Under the pieces are notes generated by a model. That model was given only the letters and a program-made list of their open reading frames with translations, did not search any database and had not been told where the DNA came from. From an uncultured Alphaproteobacteria bacterium (GTDB lineage: Bacteria; Pseudomonadota; Alphaproteobacteria; CAAGCB01; CAG-977): a stretch of 64,000 bases of DNA. This document shows positions 1-7,716 of this stretch, one piece after another (position 1 is the stretch's first letter; each line of letters begins with the position of its first letter). The position numbers and the translations under genes are program-made. The stretch lies in contig CAKQWA010000006.1 in the NCBI GenBank assembly GCA_934277945.1, positions 1 to 64,000 of the forward strand, written 5' to 3'.

Positions 1-141
1 TAAAGTCCGCAATACTGCCTACATATCTTCTTTCTGCGTTCTTTCTTAATTTACTCTTACTTCCTAGCTGCTCTCGCTTTTTCAAGCGGCGCTCTGTTCA
101 TCGGGCGCAAAAACGTATATATGACTTTCCGAACAGGTTTG

Positions 142-966
142 TCAACGCCTTTTTTCAAAAAAATTGAAAATTTCTTCGGGCGTAAAACCTTTTTGGCGGA
201 AATCCGCGATTGTTTGCGTGTTTTTTCTTTTTGCCAATCTTTCGCCGTTTTCGTCTTTTATCAGCGCATGGTGATGATACAAGGGTGTTTTCAGCCCCAA
301 AACAGCCTGCAAGAGTCGCTGAATGTGAGTCGATTCGAGCAGATCCTCCCCTCTTGTTACCAAGGAAACGCCCTGATTCGCGTCGTCCCACACACTGCAC
401 AGGTGGTAGGAGGCGGCAAATTCCTTTCTGGCAAGCACGACGTCGCCGAAAACAAACGGATTCGCCTTGATTTCGCCGATTCCCGAATCGGTAAAGTACA
501 AATCCCCCTGCTCCGCGGCGGCTTTTTGCACGTCGAACCGCCACGCGTATGTATTATATAAAGTCAAATCAATGTTTTTGCCGCGGCACGTTCCGGGGTA
601 CACCGCCGTTTCGTTCGCGTGCGGCGCGTGTCCGATTCGCTCCAATTCCGCCTTGATTTGCGCCCTTGTGCAGACGCAGGGATACAAAAAACCGCGCTTT
701 TTCAGCGATTCCAAAACTTCGGCGTATTCGTCCATGTGTTCGGACTGGATTCGAGGCTTCTCGTCCCAGCGGATGCCGAGCCATTCCAAATCTTCATAAA
801 TGCCGTCGATATATTCGGGCTTGCACCGAATCGGGTCGATATCCTCGATTCGCAACAGGAATTTGCCGCCGTTTTTCTTGGCTTCGTCGTAAGCGAATTT
901 GGCGGCGTAAGCGTGTCCCAAGTGAAGCCGTCCGGTCGGGGACGGCGCGAAACGCGTGACGGTCAT
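142..966 (-). CDS. gluQ: Glutamyl-Q tRNA(Asp) synthetase (GluQ-RS)
   Basis: This 274-residue protein is a glutamyl-tRNA synthetase catalytic core without the anticodon-binding half, the hallmark of GluQ-RS, which attaches glutamate to queuosine at position 34 of tRNA(Asp). The HIGH signature is HLGH at residues 15-18 after APSPTG, and the KMSKS equivalent is LAKRK near 244-248. C97, C99, Y123 and C127 match the zinc site typical of the family. Its ATG overlaps the stop of the upstream membrane-protein gene (ATGA), so the two are probably translationally coupled. A full-length GltX is excluded by the length. Nothing recognisable lies between it and the window start. Confidence 0.93.
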   Translation of the reverse strand: MTVTRFAPSPTGRLHLGHAYAAKFAYDEAKKNGGKFLLRIEDIDPIRCKPEYIDGIYEDLEWLGIRWDEKPRIQSEHMDEYAEVLESLKKRGFLYPCVCTRAQIKAELERIGHAPHANETAVYPGTCRGKNIDLTLYNTYAWRFDVQKAAAEQGDLYFTDSGIGEIKANPFVFGDVVLARKEFAASYHLCSVWDDANQGVSLVTRGEDLLESTHIQRLLQAVLGLKTPLYHHHALIKDENGERLAKRKNTQTIADFRQKGFTPEEIFNFFEKRR

Positions 967-1592
967 AGATATTTAATCAGCGCGAATCCGCCGACCAGCA
1001 GCAAAAAGAACAGCGTCGCAAGCCAGCCGAGATTCTTTTCAATGAATTTTTCCATCGGCGCGCCCCATTTCCACAACAGCACCGCCAGCAAAAAGAATCG
1101 GGCGCCGCGCGACAGGACGGACGCGAGCGTGAAAACAGCCAGATTCAAATCCATCATGCCGCTGGTGATTGTGATGACTTTGTAAGGAAACGGGGTAAAT
1201 CCCGCCGCCGCGACGAACCACGCGCCGTAAGCGTTGTAAATCTGCTTGAACGCTTCCATTTTTTCCATATAGCCGTAAAAATTCAAAATGGGTACGGCGA
1301 CGGCGTCGTACAGCAGCATACCGATCACATAACCGAAATAGCCGCCGATGACGCTGCACACGGTGCAAACGCCGGCGTAGAAAAACGCGCGCTTCGGCTT
1401 GGCGAGCATCATGGGAATCAGCAAAACGTCGGGCGGAATGGGAAAGCACGAACTTTCAAGAAAGGAAAAAAGAGCCAAAAGCCACACGGCTTGCGGATGT
1501 TCGGCGCATTTGATCATCCAATTATATAAAGCGTGAAACAAATCGGAGCATTTTTGAATGACGGATTTTGTTTTGGCGACAACGGCGGACAT
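963..1592 (-). CDS. DedA/YqaA-family inner-membrane protein
   Basis: A 209-residue polytopic membrane protein of the SNARE-associated/DedA superfamily, YqaA branch. The family signature is visible as a helix followed by FLESSCFPIPPDVLLIP and, later, GYFGYVIG and the FTPFPYKVITITSG motif. Members are linked to membrane-lipid flipping and envelope homeostasis, but the role of YqaA itself is not established. I chose the ATG at 1592 because GAAAGGGAA sits just upstream; a TTG 15 bases earlier is less likely. It lies 62 bases downstream of the tracrRNA terminator on the same strand and overlaps gluQ by four bases. Confidence 0.82.
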   Translation of the reverse strand: MSAVVAKTKSVIQKCSDLFHALYNWMIKCAEHPQAVWLLALFSFLESSCFPIPPDVLLIPMMLAKPKRAFFYAGVCTVCSVIGGYFGYVIGMLLYDAVAVPILNFYGYMEKMEAFKQIYNAYGAWFVAAAGFTPFPYKVITITSGMMDLNLAVFTLASVLSRGARFFLLAVLLWKWGAPMEKFIEKNLGWLATLFFLLLVGGFALIKYL

Positions 1593-1653
1593 AATTTTCC
1601 CTTTCAAGCGGTTTGACGGGAAAAATGTATGTCATCAAGCCTCAAATGGCAAC

Positions 1654-1684
1654 AAAAAAGGGGCGACGCGCGGTCAGCCCCTTT
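1654..1684 (-). terminator. Intrinsic terminator ending the tracrRNA
   Basis: On the minus strand an AAAGGGGC/GCCCCTTT stem closes a 12-base loop and is followed by a run of T. It supplies the last stem-loop usually found at the 3' end of tracrRNAs and separates the RNA from the YqaA-like gene. Confidence 0.85.
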
Positions 1685-1748
1685 CATTTTGTGCATCTTT
1701 GACGCTTGTTAGCGGAAAGAACCCAAAATAATCATCTGCTAAAATGAT
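1654..1748 (-). ncRNA. tracrRNA of the type II-C CRISPR system
   Basis: Read on the minus strand, positions 1745-1708 form an anti-repeat to the CRISPR repeat. The crRNA segment beginning CCCGAAAUAAUUAUC pairs over 15 consecutive positions including G-U wobbles; after an internal loop, GCGG and GUU pair again around a one-base bulge. Downstream come two small hairpins (CGCU/AGCG, and GCGUC/GAUGC as a nexus-like element) and then an intrinsic terminator. The 5' end is estimated from the minus-strand promoter and the 3' end from the terminator. It is transcribed away from cas9. Start and end are inferred to within several bases; the identity as tracrRNA is well supported by base pairing. Confidence 0.87.
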
Positions 1749-1754
1749 AAAATC

Positions 1755-1783
1755 AGTTTGCCATAACTTTATAATTGTGTCAA
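1755..1783 (-). promoter_or_regulatory. Probable tracrRNA promoter
   Basis: On the minus strand a perfect -35 TTGACA (1783-1778) is followed after 17 bases by CAAACT (1760-1755), a weak -10. This would start transcription near 1748, just before the anti-repeat. It overlaps the cas9 promoter region on the other strand. Confidence 0.55.
1770..1775 (+). promoter_or_regulatory. Candidate cas9 -10 element
   Basis: A perfect TATAAT lies 40 bases before the cas9 ATG, but no good -35 is found at 16-18 bases upstream. A second candidate is the extended -10 TGCTAAAAT at 1737-1745, which is the anti-repeat's copy of the promoter-like end of the CRISPR repeat. Either could drive cas9-cas1-cas2. Confidence 0.45.
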
Positions 1784-1815
1784 GATTATTTAAAACTATT
1801 TTAAAGAGGTGTGTT

Positions 1816-4800
1816 ATGGATTATGTGCTGGGGCTTGATTTGGGGGCGACGTCTTTGGGGTGGAGCGTCGTGGCAATGCAAAACGGCGAACCGGACCGTC
1901 TTGTCGACATGGGCGTGCGCATTTTTCCGGACGGGCGCGACAGCAAAACCAAAGAGCCTCTCGCCGTCGCCCGACGCATTGCGCGCGGTATGCGCAAACG
2001 CCGCGACAGATACCTTTTGCGCCGCGAAACGCTGATGAACGCTTTAATCAAATACGGATTGATGCCGCAAAGCGAATCGGAGCGCAAAGCCCTTGAAAAA
2101 CTGAATCCGTACGCTTTGCGCACGCGCGCTTTGGATGAAAAACTGCCGCCGCACGAATTGGGACGCGCGCTTTTTCACATCAATCAGCGGCGCGGTTTCA
2201 AAAGCAACCGCAAAGCCGACCGCCAAAACGCCGAAGCCGGCGCGATGAAAACGGCGATTGAGGATTTGCGCGAAAAAATGGCGCAAAGCGGCGCGCGCAC
2301 GCTGGGCGAATATCTGTACGGGCTGAACAAAGACAAATCATCGACGCAGGAGTTCGTGCCCGTCCGCGCCCGTTCGCACATTGAAAAAAACAAAGCGGTT
2401 TACGCGCTGTACCCCGAACGCGCGATGTACGAAAACGAATTTCGCTTGATTATGGCGAAACAGGGGCTCGGCGAAGAAATTGAAAACCGCCTGTTTCACA
2501 TTATTTTCGATCAGCGTCCGTTAAAGCCGGCGGAGCGCGGCAAATGCCCGTTTGAAAAAGAGGAACCCCGCTGTTACGTCGCTTTTCCCGCGTTTCAAAA
2601 ATTTCGCGCTTTGCAGCAAATCAATCAGCTGACCGTGCGCGACGATTTTGCGGAAATCCCGCTGACACAAGAACAGCGCGATATTTTGCGACACTATCTG
2701 TTGGAAGATTTTTCCAATCTGGACAAGGATTTCCGACTGACGTTCGCCAAAATCAAAACGCTTTTGAAATTAAACAAAAAAGTGAAGTTTAATTTGGAAT
2801 CCGAACGCCGCAAGGGGCTGGACGCGGACGCGACTTCCGCGAAACTGGCGGGATGTTTCGGCGCACGGTGGGACGAAGTTCAAAACGAAATCGTCGATTT
2901 GCTGATTAACACGCAAGACGAATCGGAATTAAAGAAAAAGTTGGAAAAATACGGACTTTCGCCGGACGGCATCGAGAAAATCTGCGCCGTTTCCCTGCCC
3001 GACGGCACCGGATCGCTCAGTTTGAAAGCGATTGAAAAAATCAATCCGTTTTTGGAGAAAGGATTGCTCTACGACAAGGCGGTCGTCGCGGCGGGATACG
3101 TCTTTTCGCGCGCGACAAAAGGCAAACTGCCCGAAAAATACGATTGCTTCATCAATATGGAAACAGGTGAAACGTACGACGAACTCCCCTACTACGCGCA
3201 AGCCCTGCCCGAACAGGTCGTCGGCGGCACGTTCGCAGAGGCAGACAAAGGCAATCCTGAAAAATATTACGGCAAAATCAACAATCCGAGCGTGCATATC
3301 GCCTTGAATCAATTAAGAAAACTGATAAACGCGCTGGTAAAACGGTACGGGCATCCGAATCGAATCGTCATCGAGTTGGCGCGCGAATTGAAGCAATCGA
3401 AAAAACAGCGCGAAGAAACGGAAAAGCGGCAGGCGGCGAATGAAAAGGACAACAAGCGAATCGGCGCGGAATTGGAACGGCTGGGCATCAAAAACAATTA
3501 CGACAACCGCATGAAATACAAATTGTGGGAAGATTCGGCGAAAGACCCGACGCAAAGATGCTGTGTTTTTTGCGGCAAGCCGATTCCCGCCGCTGAACTG
3601 ATGATCTCCGCCGAATTTGAAATCGAGCATTTGCTGCCGTTTTCCCGCTCGTATCTGGACGCGCGGTCGAACAAAGTACTGTCGTGCCGTGCGTGCAACC
3701 GCGAAAAAGCGAACCGGACGCCGTGGGAGGCTTTTCACGAAGATTCGCGCCGCTGGAACGAAATTTTGGCGCGCGTTGAAAATCTGCCCGAAGACAAACG
3801 GTGGAAATTTCAGGAAAACGCTTTTCAAAAATTGCAGGGCGAAAACGGCGACGTGCTGGCGCGTATGCTGACGGACACGCAATATATGTCGCGAGTCGCG
3901 CGGCAATATCTGTGCTTTGCGGCGAATCCGCGCTTTGTGTACGGCATCCCCGGTCAACTGACTTCCAAACTGCGCGACCATTGGGGATTAAACGCGTTAT
4001 TCGGCGAAAAAGAAGTGAAAGACCGCACGGATCACCGGCATCACGCGATCGACGCGTTCGTCGTCGCCTGCACGAATCGCGGCACGTTGCAGAAATACGC
4101 GACGGAGCGGCGGGATTATCCGTCCGAAATGCCGCAGGAAAAAGCCCCGCACCTGCCGTATCCCGATTTCAGATTGGCGCAAATACAGGAAATGTTCGAC
4201 CGGCTGGTCATTTCGTACAAAGCCGACCACGGCAATCCGCAAAGCGCGATTCGCCGCGGGCAGACGGTTGCGAAACTGCACGAGGAAACGTATTACGGCA
4301 TGGCGGGCGAAGGCGTGAAAAAAGGCACTTGGAAACTGATTCAGCGCGCGGACGCCTCAACGTTTGAAAAAGCGGCGGATTTGGACATCATTATCGACCA
4401 AAAAGGCACGGCGAATCCGATTCGCGCGCTTTTGGCGGGGCGAAGCGCGGCGGAACACAAGGAAATCATTCAAAAATACTTCGCCGACCGCCATATCCGC
4501 GAAGTCCGCACCTACCGCGAAAGAAACAAGGACGTCGTGCTGGCGTTCAAGGACAAAAACGGCAAACCGTACAGATACGCGATTTACGGCGGCAACGCGT
4601 ACGCCGAAATTTACTGTCCGGACAGAAACAAAAACGCGGGCAAATGGCAGATTGAAATCATCCCGAACTATTGCGCGCACCAGAAGAATTTCGTACCGAA
4701 ATGGCGGCACACGGACGCGCACGCAAAACTGATCATGCGCCTGCACATCAACGATATGGTCGCTTATGAAAAAGACGGCGAAACAATCATCGCCAGAGTC

Positions 4801-4992
4801 AAAAAAATGAGCGGAAACAGAATTTTTTTGCGCGAACACAAAATAGCAAAAGAAGAAGCCGATAAATTATCGTGGGGGGCTTATCCGTCAGGAATGCAGG
4901 AAAGAAATCTGCGCAAAATCGCCGTGACAATCGACGGGCGGATTCTCGACCCGAAAAAGCCGAAAGGCGACGCCGATGGACAGGATTGTTGA
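1816..4992 (+). CDS. cas9: Type II-C Cas9 endonuclease
   Basis: A 1058-residue RNA-guided DNA endonuclease of type II-C size. RuvC-I has D8 in GLDLGATSLGW, followed by an arginine-rich bridge helix. RuvC-II has E520 in RIVIELARELK, and RuvC-III has H743 and D746 in HRHHAIDAF. The HNH domain contains E604-H605 and N628; the usual first aspartate is glutamate, as I recall for some II-C enzymes. CVFC and CRAC pairs flank the HNH core and probably bind zinc. I chose the ATG at 1816 because AGAGG precedes it and the protein then starts at RuvC-I; an upstream in-frame ATG at 1744 would add 24 atypical residues and overlap the tracrRNA region. The gene overlaps cas1 by 17 bases. Confidence 0.96.
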   Translation: MDYVLGLDLGATSLGWSVVAMQNGEPDRLVDMGVRIFPDGRDSKTKEPLAVARRIARGMRKRRDRYLLRRETLMNALIKYGLMPQSESERKALEKLNPYALRTRALDEKLPPHELGRALFHINQRRGFKSNRKADRQNAEAGAMKTAIEDLREKMAQSGARTLGEYLYGLNKDKSSTQEFVPVRARSHIEKNKAVYALYPERAMYENEFRLIMAKQGLGEEIENRLFHIIFDQRPLKPAERGKCPFEKEEPRCYVAFPAFQKFRALQQINQLTVRDDFAEIPLTQEQRDILRHYLLEDFSNLDKDFRLTFAKIKTLLKLNKKVKFNLESERRKGLDADATSAKLAGCFGARWDEVQNEIVDLLINTQDESELKKKLEKYGLSPDGIEKICAVSLPDGTGSLSLKAIEKINPFLEKGLLYDKAVVAAGYVFSRATKGKLPEKYDCFINMETGETYDELPYYAQALPEQVVGGTFAEADKGNPEKYYGKINNPSVHIALNQLRKLINALVKRYGHPNRIVIELARELKQSKKQREETEKRQAANEKDNKRIGAELERLGIKNNYDNRMKYKLWEDSAKDPTQRCCVFCGKPIPAAELMISAEFEIEHLLPFSRSYLDARSNKVLSCRACNREKANRTPWEAFHEDSRRWNEILARVENLPEDKRWKFQENAFQKLQGENGDVLARMLTDTQYMSRVARQYLCFAANPRFVYGIPGQLTSKLRDHWGLNALFGEKEVKDRTDHRHHAIDAFVVACTNRGTLQKYATERRDYPSEMPQEKAPHLPYPDFRLAQIQEMFDRLVISYKADHGNPQSAIRRGQTVAKLHEETYYGMAGEGVKKGTWKLIQRADASTFEKAADLDIIIDQKGTANPIRALLAGRSAAEHKEIIQKYFADRHIREVRTYRERNKDVVLAFKDKNGKPYRYAIYGGNAYAEIYCPDRNKNAGKWQIEIIPNYCAHQKNFVPKWRHTDAHAKLIMRLHINDMVAYEKDGETIIARVKKMSGNRIFLREHKIAKEEADKLSWGAYPSGMQERNLRKIAVTIDGRILDPKKPKGDADGQDC

Positions 4993-5881
4993 AATCGCGC
5001 AGGACAACCGTCATCTTGCCGTTGAACGCGGCTTTATGACGGTGTCCGAATCGGGCAAATTGCTCGGCAAAGTGCCGTTCGACCAAATCGGCGCGGTCAT
5101 CGCCAACGCGCACGGGCTGACGTACTCGAACAATCTGCTGGTGCGGCTGGCGGAGCAAAACGCCCCGCTCGTCATTTGCGGCGCGAATCACGCTCCAGCC
5201 GCCGTCCTGATATCGCTTGACGGTCACCATTTGCAAGGCGACATCATCACGGCGCAGGCGCAAATCAAGCAATCCGCGTCAGACCGCCTTTGGAAAGAGA
5301 TTATTCAGGCAAAAATCACACAGCAGGCGGAAGTGGTCGCGACGCTCGGACAGCCCGACGCGCCGTTGCGCCATTGGGCGAAATCCGTTAAAAACGGCGA
5401 TCCCGAAAATTGCGAGGGACAGGCGGCGCGCTATTATTTTCAAAATTTCTTCGGCAAGGACTTCCGGCGCGACCGCGACCAAGCCGGCATAAACGCCATG
5501 CTGAATTACGGCTACACGATTTTGCGCTCCGCCGTCATTCGCGCGATTGTCGGCGCGGGATTGCATCCGTCGCTCGCCCTGCATCATTGCAATCAGTACA
5601 ATTCCATGCGTTTGGCGGACGATTTAATGGAGCCGTTCCGCCCGCTTGTCGATTTTTGCGTTTTTAAACTGGCGCGGCAGGGCAAGGACGACGTGACGCC
5701 CGACGTAAAAAAGGAATTGGTGTCACTGCTGGCGCGTCCGATCCAGACCGACAAAGGCGCGATTGAAATCAATTACCTGATCGGGAATCTGGCGGTGTCG
5801 CTGGCAAGGTGCGCGTTGGGAAAAGCGAAACGACTCGACATACCGCCGCCGGTGACGGATATGGCTTTGTGGGGATTGTGA
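4976..5881 (+). CDS. cas1: CRISPR integrase Cas1 (type II)
   Basis: A 301-residue Cas1, the catalytic subunit of the Cas1-Cas2 spacer integrase. The metal ligands are recognisable: E147 in the NCEGQAARYYF segment, H204 in ALHHCNQYN and E219 in DLMEPFRP. Length and motifs match the type II Cas1 subfamily. The start lies inside the cas9 end and the stop overlaps the cas2 ATG, so the three genes are one translationally coupled operon. No csn2 or cas4 follows, which fits subtype II-C. Confidence 0.96.
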   Translation: MDRIVEIAQDNRHLAVERGFMTVSESGKLLGKVPFDQIGAVIANAHGLTYSNNLLVRLAEQNAPLVICGANHAPAAVLISLDGHHLQGDIITAQAQIKQSASDRLWKEIIQAKITQQAEVVATLGQPDAPLRHWAKSVKNGDPENCEGQAARYYFQNFFGKDFRRDRDQAGINAMLNYGYTILRSAVIRAIVGAGLHPSLALHHCNQYNSMRLADDLMEPFRPLVDFCVFKLARQGKDDVTPDVKKELVSLLARPIQTDKGAIEINYLIGNLAVSLARCALGKAKRLDIPPPVTDMALWGL

Positions 5882-6210
5882 TGTCGGTGACGGGGTACAA
5901 CCTTATGTGGATGATGGTCATGTTTGATTTACCCGTGACAGAGCCAGAAGAACGCAAACGGGCGACCGCTTTTCGCAATTATTTGCTTGACGAAGGCTTT
6001 GAAATGACACAATTTTCAGTTTATTTGCGATTTTGCGGCACGCGGGAAATGGCAACGCCCTTTGTAAAACGAATACGGGCAAAAGTTCCGCAAAACGGCA
6101 ACGTCAGCATCCTGTTTTTCACGGATAAGCAGTTTGCGGACATCATCACGTTTCAGAATCGCAAACCCGTTTCAATAGCGGAAACTCCCGACCAATTAAC
6201 GCTGTTTTAG
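5881..6210 (+). CDS. cas2: CRISPR-associated Cas2
   Basis: A 109-residue Cas2, the structural partner of Cas1 in spacer acquisition. The ferredoxin-like start MWMMVMFDLPV carries the conserved aspartate after the first strand, and FRNYLLDEGFEMTQFSVYLR is typical of type II Cas2. I chose the ATG at 5881, which shares its A with the cas1 stop codon; a later ATG at 5905 would also keep the fold. The gene is followed by a bidirectional terminator and the array. Confidence 0.94.
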   Translation: MSVTGYNLMWMMVMFDLPVTEPEERKRATAFRNYLLDEGFEMTQFSVYLRFCGTREMATPFVKRIRAKVPQNGNVSILFFTDKQFADIITFQNRKPVSIAETPDQLTLF

Positions 6211-6246
6211 GGCGTTTTTCTCCTGTTTTTTAAACGGAAAAAACGA

Positions 6247-6274
6247 AAAAAGCCTTTGAAATCAAAGGCTTTTT
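6247..6274. terminator. Bidirectional terminator between cas2 and the array
   Basis: A perfect 13-bp stem (AAAAAGCCTTTGA and its complement) with a two-base loop carries A and T runs on both sides. It can end the cas operon reading rightward and the crRNA transcripts reading leftward, so the two convergent units share it. Confidence 0.9.
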
Positions 6275-6282
6275 CCAAACAT

Positions 6283-6715
6283 ATTATAGCAGATAATTAT
6301 TTCGGGTCAAACCGCAACTATCATCCGACGGACACGACGCCGTCGAACATTATAGCAGATAATTATTTCGGGTCAAACCGCAACTCTTTGTCCTTGTTCG
6401 CAATTTTTCCGCCTATTATAGCAGATAATTATTTCGGGTCAAACCGCAACTTTATGGCGGGGAATTGTTAGCAGACTTTATATTATAGCAGATAATTATT
6501 TCGGGTCAAACCGCAACGTTTCTCTAATTATATTAAAAGTAATCATTATTATAGCAGATAATTATTTCGGGTCAAACCGCAACAGCAAAGCCATGTTGGA
6601 TAATTATTCCAGCATTATAGCAGATAATTATTTTAGGTCAAACCGCAACCCTTTGCCGATGACTGTGCAGGCTATTTATATTATAGCAGATAATTATTTT
6701 GCGTCAAAGCGCAAC
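6283..6715 (-). CRISPR. Type II-C CRISPR array, 7 repeats and 6 spacers
   Basis: Seven 36-bp repeats start at 6283, 6349, 6415, 6482, 6548, 6614 and 6680; spacers are 30 bp except the third (31 bp). The first five repeats are identical. The sixth has two changes and the seventh four, all in the right-hand 17 bases; the left 19 bases, ATTATAGCAGATAATTATT, are invariant. The crRNA sense is the minus strand, as shown by the tracrRNA anti-repeat and by the GTTGCGG start and TATAAT end typical of II-C repeats. On that strand every repeat ends in TGCTATAAT, an extended -10 that could start a transcript in each following spacer. The degenerate repeats place the older end beside the acylphosphatase gene. 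Confidence 0.98.
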
Positions 6716-6718
6716 CGC

Positions 6719-7012
6719 TTACAATGTCGGTTTTTGATTGAATTCGCCGTCAACGACGTCCTCCATCGGCGCGTCGGGCGTGACCATGTATTCCACGCGA
6801 GTCACGAACGCGCGGGGCGAACCGCGCCGGCAGGCTTCGATCATTTCCGCGACCGCCGCGTCATCTCCCTTGAACACCGCTTCGACCGTGCCGTCCACGC
6901 GGTTGCGCACCCAGCCGGACAAGCCTTTGTCCCGCGCTTCCGTCATTGTCCATTGGCGATAGAACACGCCCTGCACCCGTCCGAAAATTCTGATATGAGC
7001 CGTCGTCGTCAT
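6719..7012 (-). CDS. acyP: Acylphosphatase
   Basis: A 97-residue small acylphosphatase, which hydrolyses carboxyl-phosphate bonds in metabolites such as acetyl phosphate. The substrate loop GRVQGVFYRQW carries the conserved arginine, and GWVRNRVDGTVEAVFKG carries the catalytic asparagine. I chose the ATG at 7012 because it overlaps the stop of the upstream gene (ATGA) and has GGGAG just before it. Its stop codon lies three bases from the last CRISPR repeat, with no terminator between, so its transcript may continue into the array in crRNA sense. Confidence 0.9.
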   Translation of the reverse strand: MTTTAHIRIFGRVQGVFYRQWTMTEARDKGLSGWVRNRVDGTVEAVFKGDDAAVAEMIEACRRGSPRAFVTRVEYMVTPDAPMEDVVDGEFNQKPTL

Positions 7013-7716
7013 TTCATTTCTCCCGTTTTGCACAATATCTTCGCGTAAAAAATCGCCGCTTCGCGTTTTTGCTCCCGCGCCCGCGCCGCTTCCGCGTCTT
7101 CATGCCAGTACATATTTTGATACGTTTCTTCCAACACGGACAAATCAAAAGCCGTCCGCGCGTCGACAATGCCTTTCAGCACGGCAACAGCCAGTAGAGC
7201 CGACGAAAAAATCGCGCTCAACTGCTGAACGCACCCCAAAGCGTCATTCGACAGCGCATCCAGCGTGTTTTGCAGAAAATCCCTGTTTTTCGCCGACAAT
7301 TCGCGTCCGCACAAACTGTCCGACGGATTGAACGCCCCGCCAGCCTCGTTGATTTTCAAAATGACGGGCAACCATTTTTCGTTTTGCATATCGCGCAGTT
7401 CCTGCGGCGTGTCGACAAAACAGCACAGCGTGTCGCAACAGGCGCACTCAAAGACTTTGTCGCAGATTACGGCTTTCTGTTCGGCGGTCAGCCCCGCCGT
7501 CCCCATTAAAAAGCACGTCACCGGCAGATTCTTGTACTCAAAGGGATCGGGCGCGGCGTTCCATTCGTCCGCAACGCTTTGCGCCAAAGCCTTTGTTCGC
7601 GCGACGAACGGGGCTTTTGTCGCCAAGTGCCGCAAAGCCTTGCCGTCCAAACGGATTTCGTATCCGTCGCCGTTCGGAGCGGCATTGATTTGCGCCTGTT
7701 TGTAAAAACGTTTCAT
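7009..7716 (-). CDS. ATP12-family F1-ATPase assembly chaperone
   Basis: A 235-residue protein with the alphaproteobacterial/mitochondrial ATP12 signature: MKRFYK at the start, GYEIRLDGKALRHLATKAP, VADEWNA and a C-terminal NMYWHEDAEA segment. ATP12 binds the free F1 alpha subunit before hexamer assembly. Its client could be a conventional F1 outside this window or the N-type alpha subunit encoded at 15938-17458; the sequence cannot tell. It overlaps asmA upstream and acyP downstream by four bases each. Confidence 0.88.
   Translation of the reverse strand: MKRFYKQAQINAAPNGDGYEIRLDGKALRHLATKAPFVARTKALAQSVADEWNAAPDPFEYKNLPVTCFLMGTAGLTAEQKAVICDKVFECACCDTLCCFVDTPQELRDMQNEKWLPVILKINEAGGAFNPSDSLCGRELSAKNRDFLQNTLDALSNDALGCVQQLSAIFSSALLAVAVLKGIVDARTAFDLSVLEETYQNMYWHEDAEAARAREQKREAAIFYAKILCKTGEMK

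Noticed and set aside
1..141. Possible tRNA, promoter or gene before gluQ
   Set aside because: No cloverleaf, coding frame or consensus promoter could be supported; only a short CGCTT/AAGCG hairpin near 78-93.
6256..7048. Two short plus-strand frames that translate the CRISPR repeats (IIADNYFGSNRN)
   Set aside because: They are read through the array and the acylphosphatase antisense strand; repeat periodicity explains them.
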